Shown here in pieces: positions 8,635-16,708 of a DNA stretch of 64,000 nt (positions are counted from its first letter, which is position 1; each line of letters begins with the position of its first letter). The notes beneath the pieces were generated by a model that saw only the letters and a program-made list of their open reading frames with translations, was not told the origin of the DNA and made no database searches. The stretch lies in contig NZ_MU158692.1 in the NCBI RefSeq assembly GCF_015209965.1, positions 261,841 through 325,840 on the forward strand, in the 5' to 3' direction. This DNA is from Sphingobacterium pedocola (lineage in GTDB: Bacteria > Bacteroidota > Bacteroidia > Sphingobacteriales > Sphingobacteriaceae). A program made the position numbers and the translations under genes.

Positions 8635-8697
8635 CAAACTTAGATAAAATGCTTTGCATTTACAAGTTGCATATAAAAGCTAATTTAGCTAAGTTTA
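8635..8697. promoter_or_regulatory. Back-to-back divergent promoters (SpoIIM-like operon / RDD gene)
   Basis: Minus strand: -33 TTG at 8665-8663, 20-bp spacer, and a perfect -7 TAAGTTTG at 8642-8635. Plus strand: -33 TTG at 8667-8669, 20-bp spacer, and -7 TAAGTTTA at 8690-8697. The two -33 elements lie one base apart inside CAAGTTG (8663-8669), so two polymerases probably could not occupy them together. The RDD start codon begins 7 nt after its -7 box ends, which suggests a leaderless or nearly leaderless message. Confidence 0.78.
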
Positions 8698-8703
8698 TGT
8701 GAT

Positions 8704-9432
8704 ATGAACAAGCTGTACATTAACACCCCACAAAACGTAAAATTTGAATACAAATTAGCTTCCTTGGGGGCGAGGGTGCTGGCTTTTGCTGTTGATTATG
8801 GTATTATCATGGCGTATTTTATATTTACATTCCTTCTGCTTACTTTCTCCGGACTTCGTGACAGCAAAGACAATTGGCTGATAATGGGTATCGTATCCTT
8901 ATCCTCTCTTCCGGCTATTTTTTACACACTCATTCTGGAAACGGCTATGGAAGGCCAGACCGTGGGTAAGCGCCTAATGAAGGTAAAAGTCGTAAAGATT
9001 GATGGAACACGCGCCACGTTCTATCAATATTTTATCCGTTGGATCAGCAATACTGTTGATATCTTCTTTAGTATGGGCGGATTAGGAATACTCAGCATCA
9101 TTCTCACGAAGAATAGCCAACGACTTGGCGACTTAGCCGCTGATACGACTGTAATTAGTGTTAAAGAAGATTTAAACTTACAGGTAACGCTGTTTGAAGA
9201 GCTAACAGCGGAACACCGGGTCACCTACCCAGAGGTAGTCAGGCTAACAGACCAGGATGTCAACCAGATCAAAGATATTTTTGAAACCGCAAAAAGTCGA
9301 AAAAACTACAGTATTGTTTTAGCACTTGCTACACGTGTTGAGATCCTGTTGGGTATAAAATCACAGCTTGCGCCCGAAGATTTTATACCACTTGTTATAC
9401 AAGATCACTATTACATATATAGAGACAAATAA
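8704..9432 (+). CDS. RDD-family membrane protein
   Basis: 242 residues. The RDD domain comprises roughly the first 160 residues: GARVLAFAVDYGIIMAYFIF (the conserved Arg and Asp), a second helix ending in SGLRD, then GQTVGKRLMKVKVVKIDG and SQRLGDLAADTTVIS (the second conserved Asp). Three hydrophobic segments are visible, followed by an 80-residue cytosolic tail. RDD proteins are poorly characterised; some are proposed cation transporters. Divergent pairing with a SpoIIM-MoxR-DUF58 operon is a recurrent arrangement in Bacteroidota, suggesting a joint function (inference). It is convergent with fabD, 9 bp away. Confidence 0.9.
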   Translation: MNKLYINTPQNVKFEYKLASLGARVLAFAVDYGIIMAYFIFTFLLLTFSGLRDSKDNWLIMGIVSLSSLPAIFYTLILETAMEGQTVGKRLMKVKVVKIDGTRATFYQYFIRWISNTVDIFFSMGGLGILSIILTKNSQRLGDLAADTTVISVKEDLNLQVTLFEELTAEHRVTYPEVVRLTDQDVNQIKDIFETAKSRKNYSIVLALATRVEILLGIKSQLAPEDFIPLVIQDHYYIYRDK

Positions 9433-9441
9433 CCTAATCTA

Positions 9442-10332
9442 TTATAAAGAGGTCGACGCCGACGATGTCTGCACCTGTCTATCTACTTTCTTTACCAATC
9501 CCTGTAGTACGTTACCCGGACCAACTTCTACAAAAGCTTCCGCTCCATCTGTCAACATATGCTGAACAGTTTGTGTCCATCGTACTGCCCCGGTCAGTTG
9601 AGCGATCAAATTAGCTTTTATCTGTGCCGGATCTGTATATGGCTTAGCATCTACATTTTGATAAATTGGGCAAGCAGGCGCTTTGATTTCTGTACCTTCA
9701 ATTGCAGCCTGCAACTCGACTTTCGCTGGCTCCATTAAAGGAGAGTGGAAAGCACCACCGACATTTAATTTCAAGGCCCTCTTGGCACCAGCCTCTGTCA
9801 ATAATGCACAAGCCTTGTCAACACCAGCTATTGATCCCGAAATTACCAGCTGTCCCGGACAATTATAATTCGCTGCTACAACGATATCTTCAATCTGCGC
9901 GCAGATCTTTTCTACCGTCTCATCGTCTAGGCCTAATATTGCCGCCATGGTCGAAGGTTCTAACTCACATGCTTTCTGCATCGCATTAGCACGTTTCGAC
10001 ACTAGTTTTAGGCCATCCTCGAAAGACAATGCACCTGCAGCGACCAATGCAGAGAACTCTCCTAATGAGTGTCCTGCCACCATTGAAGGTTTGAAAGACG
10101 CTCCCAGAGCTTTGGCCAGGATAACCGAATGTAAAAATATCGCGGGCTGTGTAACATTAGTCTGCTTCAGGTCCTCATCAGTACCACTAAACATGATATC
10201 CGTAATGCGAAATCCTAATATTCCATTCGCTTGCTCAAATAAAGCTTTTGATTCTTCGTTCGAAGTGTATAGGTCTTGCCCCATCCCTACAAACTGAGCA
10301 CCTTGACCTGGAAAAATATATGCTGTTTTCAT
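9442..10332 (-). CDS. fabD: Malonyl-CoA:ACP transacylase
   Basis: Transfers malonate from CoA to acyl-carrier protein for fatty-acid chain extension in the cytosol. 296 residues, normal length. Visible: the oxyanion-hole motif GQGAQ (9-13), the nucleophile elbow GHSLG (87-91, Ser89), the carboxylate-binding arginine in SKRANAMQ near 114, and the catalytic His196 in AFHSPLM. The ATG at 10332 begins MKTAYIFPGQG as in homologues. A -7 match (TAATTTTG) lies on the minus strand at 10357-10350. No other fab genes are adjacent in the window. The serine/threonine-rich C-terminal tail is probably irrelevant. Confidence 0.97.
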   Translation of the reverse strand: MKTAYIFPGQGAQFVGMGQDLYTSNEESKALFEQANGILGFRITDIMFSGTDEDLKQTNVTQPAIFLHSVILAKALGASFKPSMVAGHSLGEFSALVAAGALSFEDGLKLVSKRANAMQKACELEPSTMAAILGLDDETVEKICAQIEDIVVAANYNCPGQLVISGSIAGVDKACALLTEAGAKRALKLNVGGAFHSPLMEPAKVELQAAIEGTEIKAPACPIYQNVDAKPYTDPAQIKANLIAQLTGAVRWTQTVQHMLTDGAEAFVEVGPGNVLQGLVKKVDRQVQTSSASTSL

Positions 10333-10386
10333 CCAAAAAATTAAAAAGTCAAAATTAAAAAATAAAAGTCATAACGGTGCAATCTA

Positions 10387-11619
10387 TCAATCTTCAGGTA
10401 CAAAAGCCAGAGATACCATCGTTGACTCGTCTAAAAACTCTTGCGATAGGGCCAGAATATCCGCTGCGCGCACTTCATCTATCTTTAGAAATACCTCTTC
10501 AAGCGATATAACCCTATTGTAGTCGATCATGTTTTTCGCCTCCGCAATGATCATACTCATGCGATTTTCTTCGGCCAGCGCGATCTGTCCTTTAAACTTA
10601 TGCTTGGCACGTTGCAACTGGTAGGGCGAGATGGGTTGACTTTTCAGGGTATCAAGTTCTTTTTTAACCAAACGTACGGCCTTATTTAATTTCTCCTCAT
10701 CTGTACCCAGATAAATACTAAAATTACCGGCATCACTATAAAGCGTTAAATTTGATTCAATGGTGTAGGCAATGCCGTGCTTTTCACGAATTCCCAGATT
10801 CAAGATCGAACTCATTCCGATACCGCCAAGCATATTGTTGAGCAATAACATGGCCGTCTTGCGGTCGTCGTAAATGCCGAACGTCTGCTTACCAAGCATA
10901 TAATGAGCCTGATTAATTGGTTTATGCACAATGATCGTATTCGATTCGCTCCTCCCAACCAGATCATTTTTCTTGGCCGGTACGTTTCTCGTAATTTTAC
11001 CAAATATTTTGTTGGCGACGCGCTCCATTTGCGTTTTGGTATAACGACCTGCTACCGCGATGATTATTTCCTCGGTATCGTAATTGGAAAGCATGAAATC
11101 ATAGACGTCCTTTTTGGCAATGGCCTTCAGATCTGATTCCAATCCCAAGATATTATGCCCTAAACCAGAGTTTGCAAAAAGTAGATCTTCGAAATCGTCC
11201 ATAATAGACTCTTCCGGGCTATCCAGGTAAGAGGCTATTTCATCCAATATCACGCTTTTTTCTTTTTCCATTTCATGTTCGGGAAAAGTGGAATGGAAAA
11301 GTACGTCTTCAAATAAATCTAACGCTCTCTCCAAATAGGGATTCAAAAACGATGCATGGATGCAGGTATATTCTTTGGTCGTATACGCATTCAGATCACC
11401 GCCTACCTGTTCCAAACGATTTAAGATCTGATTGGTAGAACGCCGTTCTGTACGTTTAAACAATAAATGTTCAATAAAATGGGCAACACCATACTTTCCC
11501 TCCAATTCATGACGCGACCCCGCATTCACGATCATACACGTGTGGGTAATCGAAGAATCTTGTTGGTGTAATAATATGCGTATTCCGTTATCCAATCGGA
11601 TAAGATTTAATTCCTGCAT
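10387..11619 (-). CDS. M16-family zinc metallopeptidase (pitrilysin / processing-peptidase type)
   Basis: 410 residues, the size of the single-unit bacterial M16B peptidases. The inverted zinc motif HxxEH is HFIEH (47-51). The third zinc ligand is the glutamate 76 residues further on (Glu127, in SVILDEIASY), the canonical spacing. The C-terminal half (from about 210) is the second, non-catalytic M16 domain with the conserved R/Y region (REKHGIAYTIES). No signal peptide is seen, so it is likely cytosolic or periplasm-facing by an unknown route. It lies 55 bp upstream of fabD on the same strand. A -7 box (TAGCTTTG) lies at 11651-11644, about 25 nt before the start. Confidence 0.93.
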   Translation of the reverse strand: MQELNLIRLDNGIRILLHQQDSSITHTCMIVNAGSRHELEGKYGVAHFIEHLLFKRTERRSTNQILNRLEQVGGDLNAYTTKEYTCIHASFLNPYLERALDLFEDVLFHSTFPEHEMEKEKSVILDEIASYLDSPEESIMDDFEDLLFANSGLGHNILGLESDLKAIAKKDVYDFMLSNYDTEEIIIAVAGRYTKTQMERVANKIFGKITRNVPAKKNDLVGRSESNTIIVHKPINQAHYMLGKQTFGIYDDRKTAMLLLNNMLGGIGMSSILNLGIREKHGIAYTIESNLTLYSDAGNFSIYLGTDEEKLNKAVRLVKKELDTLKSQPISPYQLQRAKHKFKGQIALAEENRMSMIIAEAKNMIDYNRVISLEEVFLKIDEVRAADILALSQEFLDESTMVSLAFVPED

Positions 11620-11643
11620 GGAAAAATGAAATTAAAATGTTCG

Positions 11644-11651
11644 CAAAGCTA
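11644..11651 (-). promoter_or_regulatory. Promoter of the M16 peptidase gene, -7 box TAGCTTTG
   Basis: Minus-strand TAGCTTTG, a perfect TAnnTTTG match, about 25 nt before the ATG at 11619. The place where a -33 TTG would be expected is occupied by the terminator hairpin of the upstream barrel gene, so the two signals are packed together. Confidence 0.55.
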
Positions 11652-11659
11652 CGTAATTA

Positions 11660-11691
11660 AATACAAAACGGCCGAAGTATCCTTCGGCCGT
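11660..11691 (-). terminator. Terminator of the outer-membrane barrel operon
   Basis: A perfect 9-bp stem (CGGCCGAAG at 11669-11677 with CTTCGGCCG at 11682-11690, loop of 4). Read on the minus strand it is followed by a T-rich run (TTTTGTATTT), 20 bp after the barrel gene's stop. Confidence 0.85.
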
Positions 11692-11711
11692 TCGTGCTAT
11701 TGCAAGCATAA

Positions 11712-14540
11712 TTACATTCTAGGCCGGCGCATTCCTCCCGGGAATGAATTGCCCGTATCAGGAGCCATACCTGAAAACTTCTGTAGTTTGAAGGTAAAGG
11801 TAAGCATGAAGTACCGTGCTAATCGATTCGTTCTGCTATCTGTTAAGATTTCGCCAACCGAGCGATTAATATTTGTTTGTTGGTTTAATAAATCAAACCC
11901 CTGCAAACGTATCGTGGCACGTTGATCCTTCATAAACCGTTGTTCTATATACGTATTGATTATAAAAGGATTTACATCCGTACGGTATCCTTTATTAAAC
12001 TCCTTAGACAAGTCAGCTCCAAAGATTGTAGTGGGGGTAATATTTACAGAACCAATGATAGATGGCGTCAACTTAGACGTATTTGGTGATTCAAAATCTT
12101 GCAATGTAGAATTCGTGATATTGTAAGCATAACGTATCCCAGGATTAATTTCTAAATTTTCTGAGGGATTGTAACGGAAAAACAACATTTGGTTAAATAC
12201 GGTATTATTTGTTACAGCTTTTAGAAATTCGCCTCCGGTAACGTTGGTATTCAAATAAGAAATGCCCTTGTTAAAGCTTACCCCACCTCCATACATAATA
12301 TTGTATGTTTTCTCTTTTAACGATCTACCATAGTGATAGAAAGAGTTAATTGAATAAATCGGATCGGATTCATTTTTATAACCTACCTGTTGGTATAAAC
12401 CATCGCCATCAACAGTATAGCGTCTATTCAATGATACGATCTTATCTTGTGTTAGCTCTGCCCGGAGCATGGCAAAAAATGTTTTCCCTTGTTGAAAATC
12501 ACCAGAGCGGAAACGCAAATTCATCGAATGCCTAAATTCTGGATCTAACTCTGGATTACCTATAGTAATATTTGTTCGGTTAGTCGACACCTCAAAGGGG
12601 AGAATTTGTGAAACTCCTGGCTCTGACGAACGACCAGAATAATTCAACGTCAAGTTAGACTGCCTAGAGAACTTATATTCAAATCTAGCGATCGGAATAA
12701 CATTAAAATTAGAGCGATCAATTCGTGCCGTTTCGGTTGCCGAGAACGCGTCACCTTTCAACTGTGAGGGTTGTACAGATGCGCCTAAAGAGTATTTGAT
12801 CTTATCGCTTTCAAACATATAGCTTGCGCCTACACGATGCGTTGTAAACTTATAGTCGTAATCGTACGCATAGTTTAAACCAGGTGTAGTTAATGGATTG
12901 CCCTCCTCATCCACTCCTCTTTGATGATTGGAGTTGTCATAATCATTTGTATTTAAATCATATGATATTTCTAATTTACTTTTATCCGTTAATGGCTCTA
13001 GGTAGGATAAAGTAGCCCCCGCATTCCAACTTTTATTTTCTACTTCACGTAATGTCTGTTCATAAATATCGTTAATAGGTGCATCCTGATTAGCAGGATC
13101 ATAAACCAAACGATCCAAAACTTGGTCTAATTCATTTTTGGTTACCGCATTATCGTAGTTAAAGTTGAAAAACAAATTTCTCCCCTTATCATTTAACTTC
13201 CGATTATACAATCCCGAAAAGTTGTATCGCGGAGAATTCACATCGCTAACTGACGTTTGCTCCTGAATATTATCCAACAAACCGTCCTGATAAAAAGTTG
13301 AATTAGATTGATTATCGGCACTATTTTTATTAAACCCAATTTGAGGTGTCAATTTAATATAATCCCTATCCGAAATATTCCATTCCAAATTTCCTTCAAA
13401 ACGATGGTTAGCGCGAATACTATTATTATCTTGATCGGATTCTTCCGTCAGGTTTTGGCCTATGTATTCAGTAAATGAATTAGAAAGGGTATTATTATCG
13501 TCCCGCCCGAAAGAATAACTTCCGTAGACTTTTAATTTGTCGCTAAAATCGTGACGGATATTCAACCCGAGCGATCCGGTGTTGGTAATACCTTCGGATC
13601 CACCGAACATTCCGCTACCACCACGGCCACCGCCACCACCCTGACGACCACGCGCACCACCACCCATGGAATTGAAGTCGAAAAGATTAGCGTTCATATT
13701 ATTCAGATTACCTAAAAAAGAAACTTGTGTCTTATCTCTAAAACCCATGACCATTCCTGTGGCTTGGTAACGTTCTTCGGTGCCTCCGCCAACGCGCAGG
13801 GTAGTTGCATACCCGTTATTATATTGCGGGTCGATTTGGATATTCAGTACCTTCGTTGACTCTCCTGATTTATTTCCAGTAATATTAGCCATATCCCCGT
13901 AATCGTCCACGACTTGGATTTTATCAATAATATTTGCAGGCAGGTTTTGAGTAGCTGTTTTTACATCTCCACCAAAGAAATCTTTCCCATTGATGCGTAC
14001 TCTTGTAATTGCTTCACCTTGCGCGGTGACGTTTCCGTCCTTATCGACTTCTACCCCCTGCAATTTTTTCAGCGCATCTTCTGCGACAGAACCCTCTCTT
14101 AATTTTAAATCTTTGGTTCCATATTCCACTGTATCACCTTTTACCTGTACCGTAAGAACCCCACTGACGACGACCTCCTCAAGCATGTTTGGAATCCCTT
14201 TAAGCTCAAAAGACGGGATAATCATTTTCTGTTCACCTATCGGAAAGGTAAATTCTTTTTCGAAAGCCTCGAATCCCAAACTTACAATACGGATTTTAAA
14301 CTGATTACCCTTTACATTATTAAATGTATATATACCCGCTTGGGAAGAACTTGTCCCTAACGAATCTTGATCCGACACCAATAACACCGAAGCTCCAGCC
14401 ACTATACGTGAAAGCGAATCTCTCAGCATACCCTGCACTATCTTTCCCGTCTGCGCACGTATAGAACCCGTACCCGTTAACAAGAAGATAAGAATTAAGG
14501 ATTTTAATAAACGACTCATATTATTTGATTTTCTCTTCAT
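11712..14540 (-). CDS. TonB-dependent-receptor-like outer-membrane beta-barrel protein
   Basis: 942 residues. A signal peptide runs from MSRLLKSLILIFLLTGTG to RAQ (M8 at 14519 is an alternative start). Next comes an N-terminal carboxypeptidase-regulatory-like domain (about 30-110, KIVQGMLRDSLSRIVAGASV, TYTFNNVKG-like). A plug region follows (DALKKLQGVEVDKDGNVTAQGEAITRVRINGKDFFGGD, about 150-195), then a long barrel to the end. A striking glycine-rich stretch lies around residues 290-315 (GGGARGRQGGGGGRGGSG), probably a flexible loop. It resembles the 'outer membrane beta-barrel family' with carboxypeptidase-like domain rather than SusC. The substrate is unknown. It is cotranscribed with the CBM9-like gene 4 bp upstream and ends at a strong terminator. 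Confidence 0.85.
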   Translation of the reverse strand: MKRKSNNMSRLLKSLILIFLLTGTGSIRAQTGKIVQGMLRDSLSRIVAGASVLLVSDQDSLGTSSSQAGIYTFNNVKGNQFKIRIVSLGFEAFEKEFTFPIGEQKMIIPSFELKGIPNMLEEVVVSGVLTVQVKGDTVEYGTKDLKLREGSVAEDALKKLQGVEVDKDGNVTAQGEAITRVRINGKDFFGGDVKTATQNLPANIIDKIQVVDDYGDMANITGNKSGESTKVLNIQIDPQYNNGYATTLRVGGGTEERYQATGMVMGFRDKTQVSFLGNLNNMNANLFDFNSMGGGARGRQGGGGGRGGSGMFGGSEGITNTGSLGLNIRHDFSDKLKVYGSYSFGRDDNNTLSNSFTEYIGQNLTEESDQDNNSIRANHRFEGNLEWNISDRDYIKLTPQIGFNKNSADNQSNSTFYQDGLLDNIQEQTSVSDVNSPRYNFSGLYNRKLNDKGRNLFFNFNYDNAVTKNELDQVLDRLVYDPANQDAPINDIYEQTLREVENKSWNAGATLSYLEPLTDKSKLEISYDLNTNDYDNSNHQRGVDEEGNPLTTPGLNYAYDYDYKFTTHRVGASYMFESDKIKYSLGASVQPSQLKGDAFSATETARIDRSNFNVIPIARFEYKFSRQSNLTLNYSGRSSEPGVSQILPFEVSTNRTNITIGNPELDPEFRHSMNLRFRSGDFQQGKTFFAMLRAELTQDKIVSLNRRYTVDGDGLYQQVGYKNESDPIYSINSFYHYGRSLKEKTYNIMYGGGVSFNKGISYLNTNVTGGEFLKAVTNNTVFNQMLFFRYNPSENLEINPGIRYAYNITNSTLQDFESPNTSKLTPSIIGSVNITPTTIFGADLSKEFNKGYRTDVNPFIINTYIEQRFMKDQRATIRLQGFDLLNQQTNINRSVGEILTDSRTNRLARYFMLTFTFKLQKFSGMAPDTGNSFPGGMRRPRM

Positions 14541-14544
14541 TTTA

Positions 14545-15279
14545 CTATTTCACTTTACCAAAGATCCACACATCCGTTTTGAATTTATAGGGATTACGGA
14601 CGGATGTCGTGGGCTGGACTCTACCATACATGGGGTAAGACGTATTGATAGACCTATTTTTTGCCATTTTCTGTAATCGGGCAAAGCTATTGTTGACCAC
14701 AAGCTGGATCGCAATCTCATCTTCCTTAAACTGAATAAGATCTAAGGGAATCACCGACTCATACACGAGATTCTCATTGCTATCCAGTTTTACAACACTT
14801 TTGACACCATAGCTATTTTCAAAAGAAAGAAGCCCGTCAACCACCTTTGAAAAGCCCGTTACATAGTACCCCCTGGAACTAGTTAATAGCTCCTGCCGAA
14901 ATGCGGAAACATTTAGGTCTTCGATCTGAGCCAATGCACGCAAACGCTCCCTATCTGGAAAAGGGTATATCAGTTGAGCTCCATCTTTCTTTTTACCCGT
15001 ATAACTAATGTTCACAATGATGCCATTTCGGATGGCTTCCTGCCTCAACATAGGATCTTGGACATGCACTGCAACCAACAATTTATTTTCCTCCTTCACG
15101 ACACCGAATGACCAAGCGTCACCTTCTACAGGAACTAGTTGATCTTTCCATTCGTCTAGCGCACCATCCACCGTGATATTGGGTATCGATTGAAAAGTAT
15201 ACACTTCCGACTTTTTCTTTTGTGAAAAAGACGCAAATGGTAAGCACCCTACAACTAATAATGCCCAAAATTTATTCAT
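14545..15279 (-). CDS. Exported CBM9/DOMON-like beta-sandwich protein
   Basis: 244 residues. The signal peptide MNKFWALLVVGCLPFASFSQ is followed by a domain spanning nearly the whole mature chain. It starts with ITVDGALDEWKD and continues with WSFGVVKEENKLLVAVHVQDP, the pattern of carbohydrate-binding family 9-like and DOMON-type sandwiches (short strand, 'D-G-x-x-D/E-W', then an alternating strand). I cannot verify ligand residues. It has no lipobox, so it is likely periplasmic. Its stop lies 4 bp before the barrel gene, so the two probably form a functional pair (inference). Confidence 0.6.
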   Translation of the reverse strand: MNKFWALLVVGCLPFASFSQKKKSEVYTFQSIPNITVDGALDEWKDQLVPVEGDAWSFGVVKEENKLLVAVHVQDPMLRQEAIRNGIIVNISYTGKKKDGAQLIYPFPDRERLRALAQIEDLNVSAFRQELLTSSRGYYVTGFSKVVDGLLSFENSYGVKSVVKLDSNENLVYESVIPLDLIQFKEDEIAIQLVVNNSFARLQKMAKNRSINTSYPMYGRVQPTTSVRNPYKFKTDVWIFGKVK

Positions 15280-15340
15280 CGTTGAATTTATCTGTATTTT
15301 TAAATAACAAAAACTGTGGAACTTATTTTAAACAAGTCCA

Positions 15341-15348
15341 TATCTTTG
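15341..15348 (+). promoter_or_regulatory. Promoter of rnhB, -7 box TATCTTTG
   Basis: TATCTTTG is an exact TAnnTTTG match, about 80 nt upstream of the preferred ATG. No TTG is seen at the -33 distance. Confidence 0.55.
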
Positions 15349-15428
15349 TACAAAAGAACAAATAAGTAACGTAAATTAATGTTAACGACATTATATCACA
15401 GATAAGTTACACTTTGCACAATAATACG

Positions 15429-16025
15429 ATGTTACTATCTCATTTTCAACATACATATATCGAAGCCGGCTGTGATGAAGCAGGACGTGGCTGTCTTGCA
15501 GGACCTGTTTTTGCCGCCGCCGTAATATTCCCATCCGGCTACCGTAACCCCATATTGAACGATTCTAAGAAACTGTCGGAAAAAAAACGCATGGAGTTAC
15601 GTCCCATCATTGAGAATGAAGCACTGGCATTTGCCGTAGCCAGCGTCTCACCACAGGATATAGATAAAATCAACATTCATAATGCCTCATACAAGGCCAT
15701 GCACTTAGCACTAGATGCATTAGCCGTAAAAGCAGAATTCATTATTGTCGATGGCAATAGGTTTATTCCCTATCAGGATATAACACATGAGTGCATTATA
15801 AAAGGAGACGGAAAATACCTTTCGATAGCTGCAGCTTCTATTTTAGCAAAAACCTATCGGGATGATTTCATGACCGGCCTAGCGAGAGAGTATCCGTCCT
15901 ACAATTGGAAATCAAATAAAGGGTACCCTACCATAGCGCACCGTAATGCCGTATTGCAGCATGGTTTCACACCCCATCACCGCAAGACATTCCGTGTTAC
16001 CGATCCACAGTTAAAACTCTTTTAA
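15429..16025 (+). CDS. rnhB: Ribonuclease HII
   Basis: Cleaves the RNA strand of RNA-DNA hybrids and starts removal of single ribonucleotides in DNA. 198 residues from the ATG at 15429 (MLLSHFQHTYIEAG); a TTG at 15414 would add five residues but is a less likely start. The catalytic DEAGRG lies at residues 16-21. Further conserved parts are NDSKKLSEKKR, IVDGNRF (third acidic residue) and SIAAASILAKTYRDDFM (fourth acidic residue), then HRKTFRV at the C-terminus. All four metal ligands are present and the length is normal. Stand-alone gene, convergent with the YfhO-like gene across the repeat-bearing gap. Confidence 0.97.
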   Translation: MLLSHFQHTYIEAGCDEAGRGCLAGPVFAAAVIFPSGYRNPILNDSKKLSEKKRMELRPIIENEALAFAVASVSPQDIDKINIHNASYKAMHLALDALAVKAEFIIVDGNRFIPYQDITHECIIKGDGKYLSIAAASILAKTYRDDFMTGLAREYPSYNWKSNKGYPTIAHRNAVLQHGFTPHHRKTFRVTDPQLKLF

Positions 16026-16708
16026 AAAACACGATATCATCCACCTTACAAATCGAAGGAAGGAAGGAAGGAAGGAAGGAAGGATTGCAGATTGGTTTGG
16101 ATACAACTTTTGGGGGTAATAAAAAGGAAGGTATAATTTAATCGGTGTCTTTTGTCCCTCGCTCCACCTGTCCGCCATTGGCCATGGCAGGGCTTCCTTC
16201 TTTTCTCTCAAAAGAAGCAAAAGTCGTCGCTGTACCCATTTGCCACGTTGGCTAGTGCCTCCTCCTGCAAAAGGCAAATGGCTAAGGCGACATTTGTCGG
16301 GCATGTAAGGATAGTGCATTGTTATATGATTATTATAATACTTCAGCTGAATTGAAAAAAGACGGCCTTAGCGGATTTGGACGTGCAGGCAGCAGATGAT
16401 GCGTTGCAGAAGCTTACAATTAGCACTCAGCCAAGCAGATCTCAGCCCTTGCCGTGGGGCAGAGCGGTGGCGGCCTAAGAGCTGTGCACTGCATCATCGC
16501 GTCGCCGAAACGACAAATACGGTATCAGCCTTGATTTTTTGCTTCGTTTTTTATCAAAGAAAAAATGAAGGCCCTGTCGCGGCGAGCGACAAACTGTTTA
16601 AATTAATACCTCCTTTTAACCCCAATAATACACCACAGAAAACCGAAAAGACATATTTCTTCCGTATTCAAAAATCTCTTTTCCTTAATATCTCTATCGA
16701 ATCCCTCC
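16026..16708. other. Gene-free convergent gap with imperfect inverted repeats
   Basis: No supportable gene in 683 bp. A segment at about 16153-16265 is imperfectly repeated in inverted orientation at about 16500-16600. Both arms share the order CAGGGC, a pyrimidine-rich run, a short A-rich stretch, GAAGCAAAA, then TACC(C/G)(T)ATTTG. Inside lie further inverted pairs: CCATTTGCC (16235-16244 area) with GGCAAATGG (16273-16281), and GATGATGC near 16397 with GCATCATC near 16491. It looks like a decayed or dispersed foldback element between converging genes. The short open frames here are better explained by this repeat than by coding. Confidence 0.55.
16055..16084 (+). repeat. Tetranucleotide tract (GAAG), about 7.5 copies
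   Basis: 30 bp of uninterrupted GAAG units starting 30 bp after the rnhB stop. Such tracts are prone to slippage. It lies between converging genes, not in a promoter or a reading frame I can support, so a phase-variation role is unlikely from position alone. Confidence 0.95.

Noticed and set aside
16055..16084. GAAG tract as a phase-variation switch
   Set aside because: It is downstream of rnhB and downstream of the convergent gene, not in a promoter or in a supportable reading frame.
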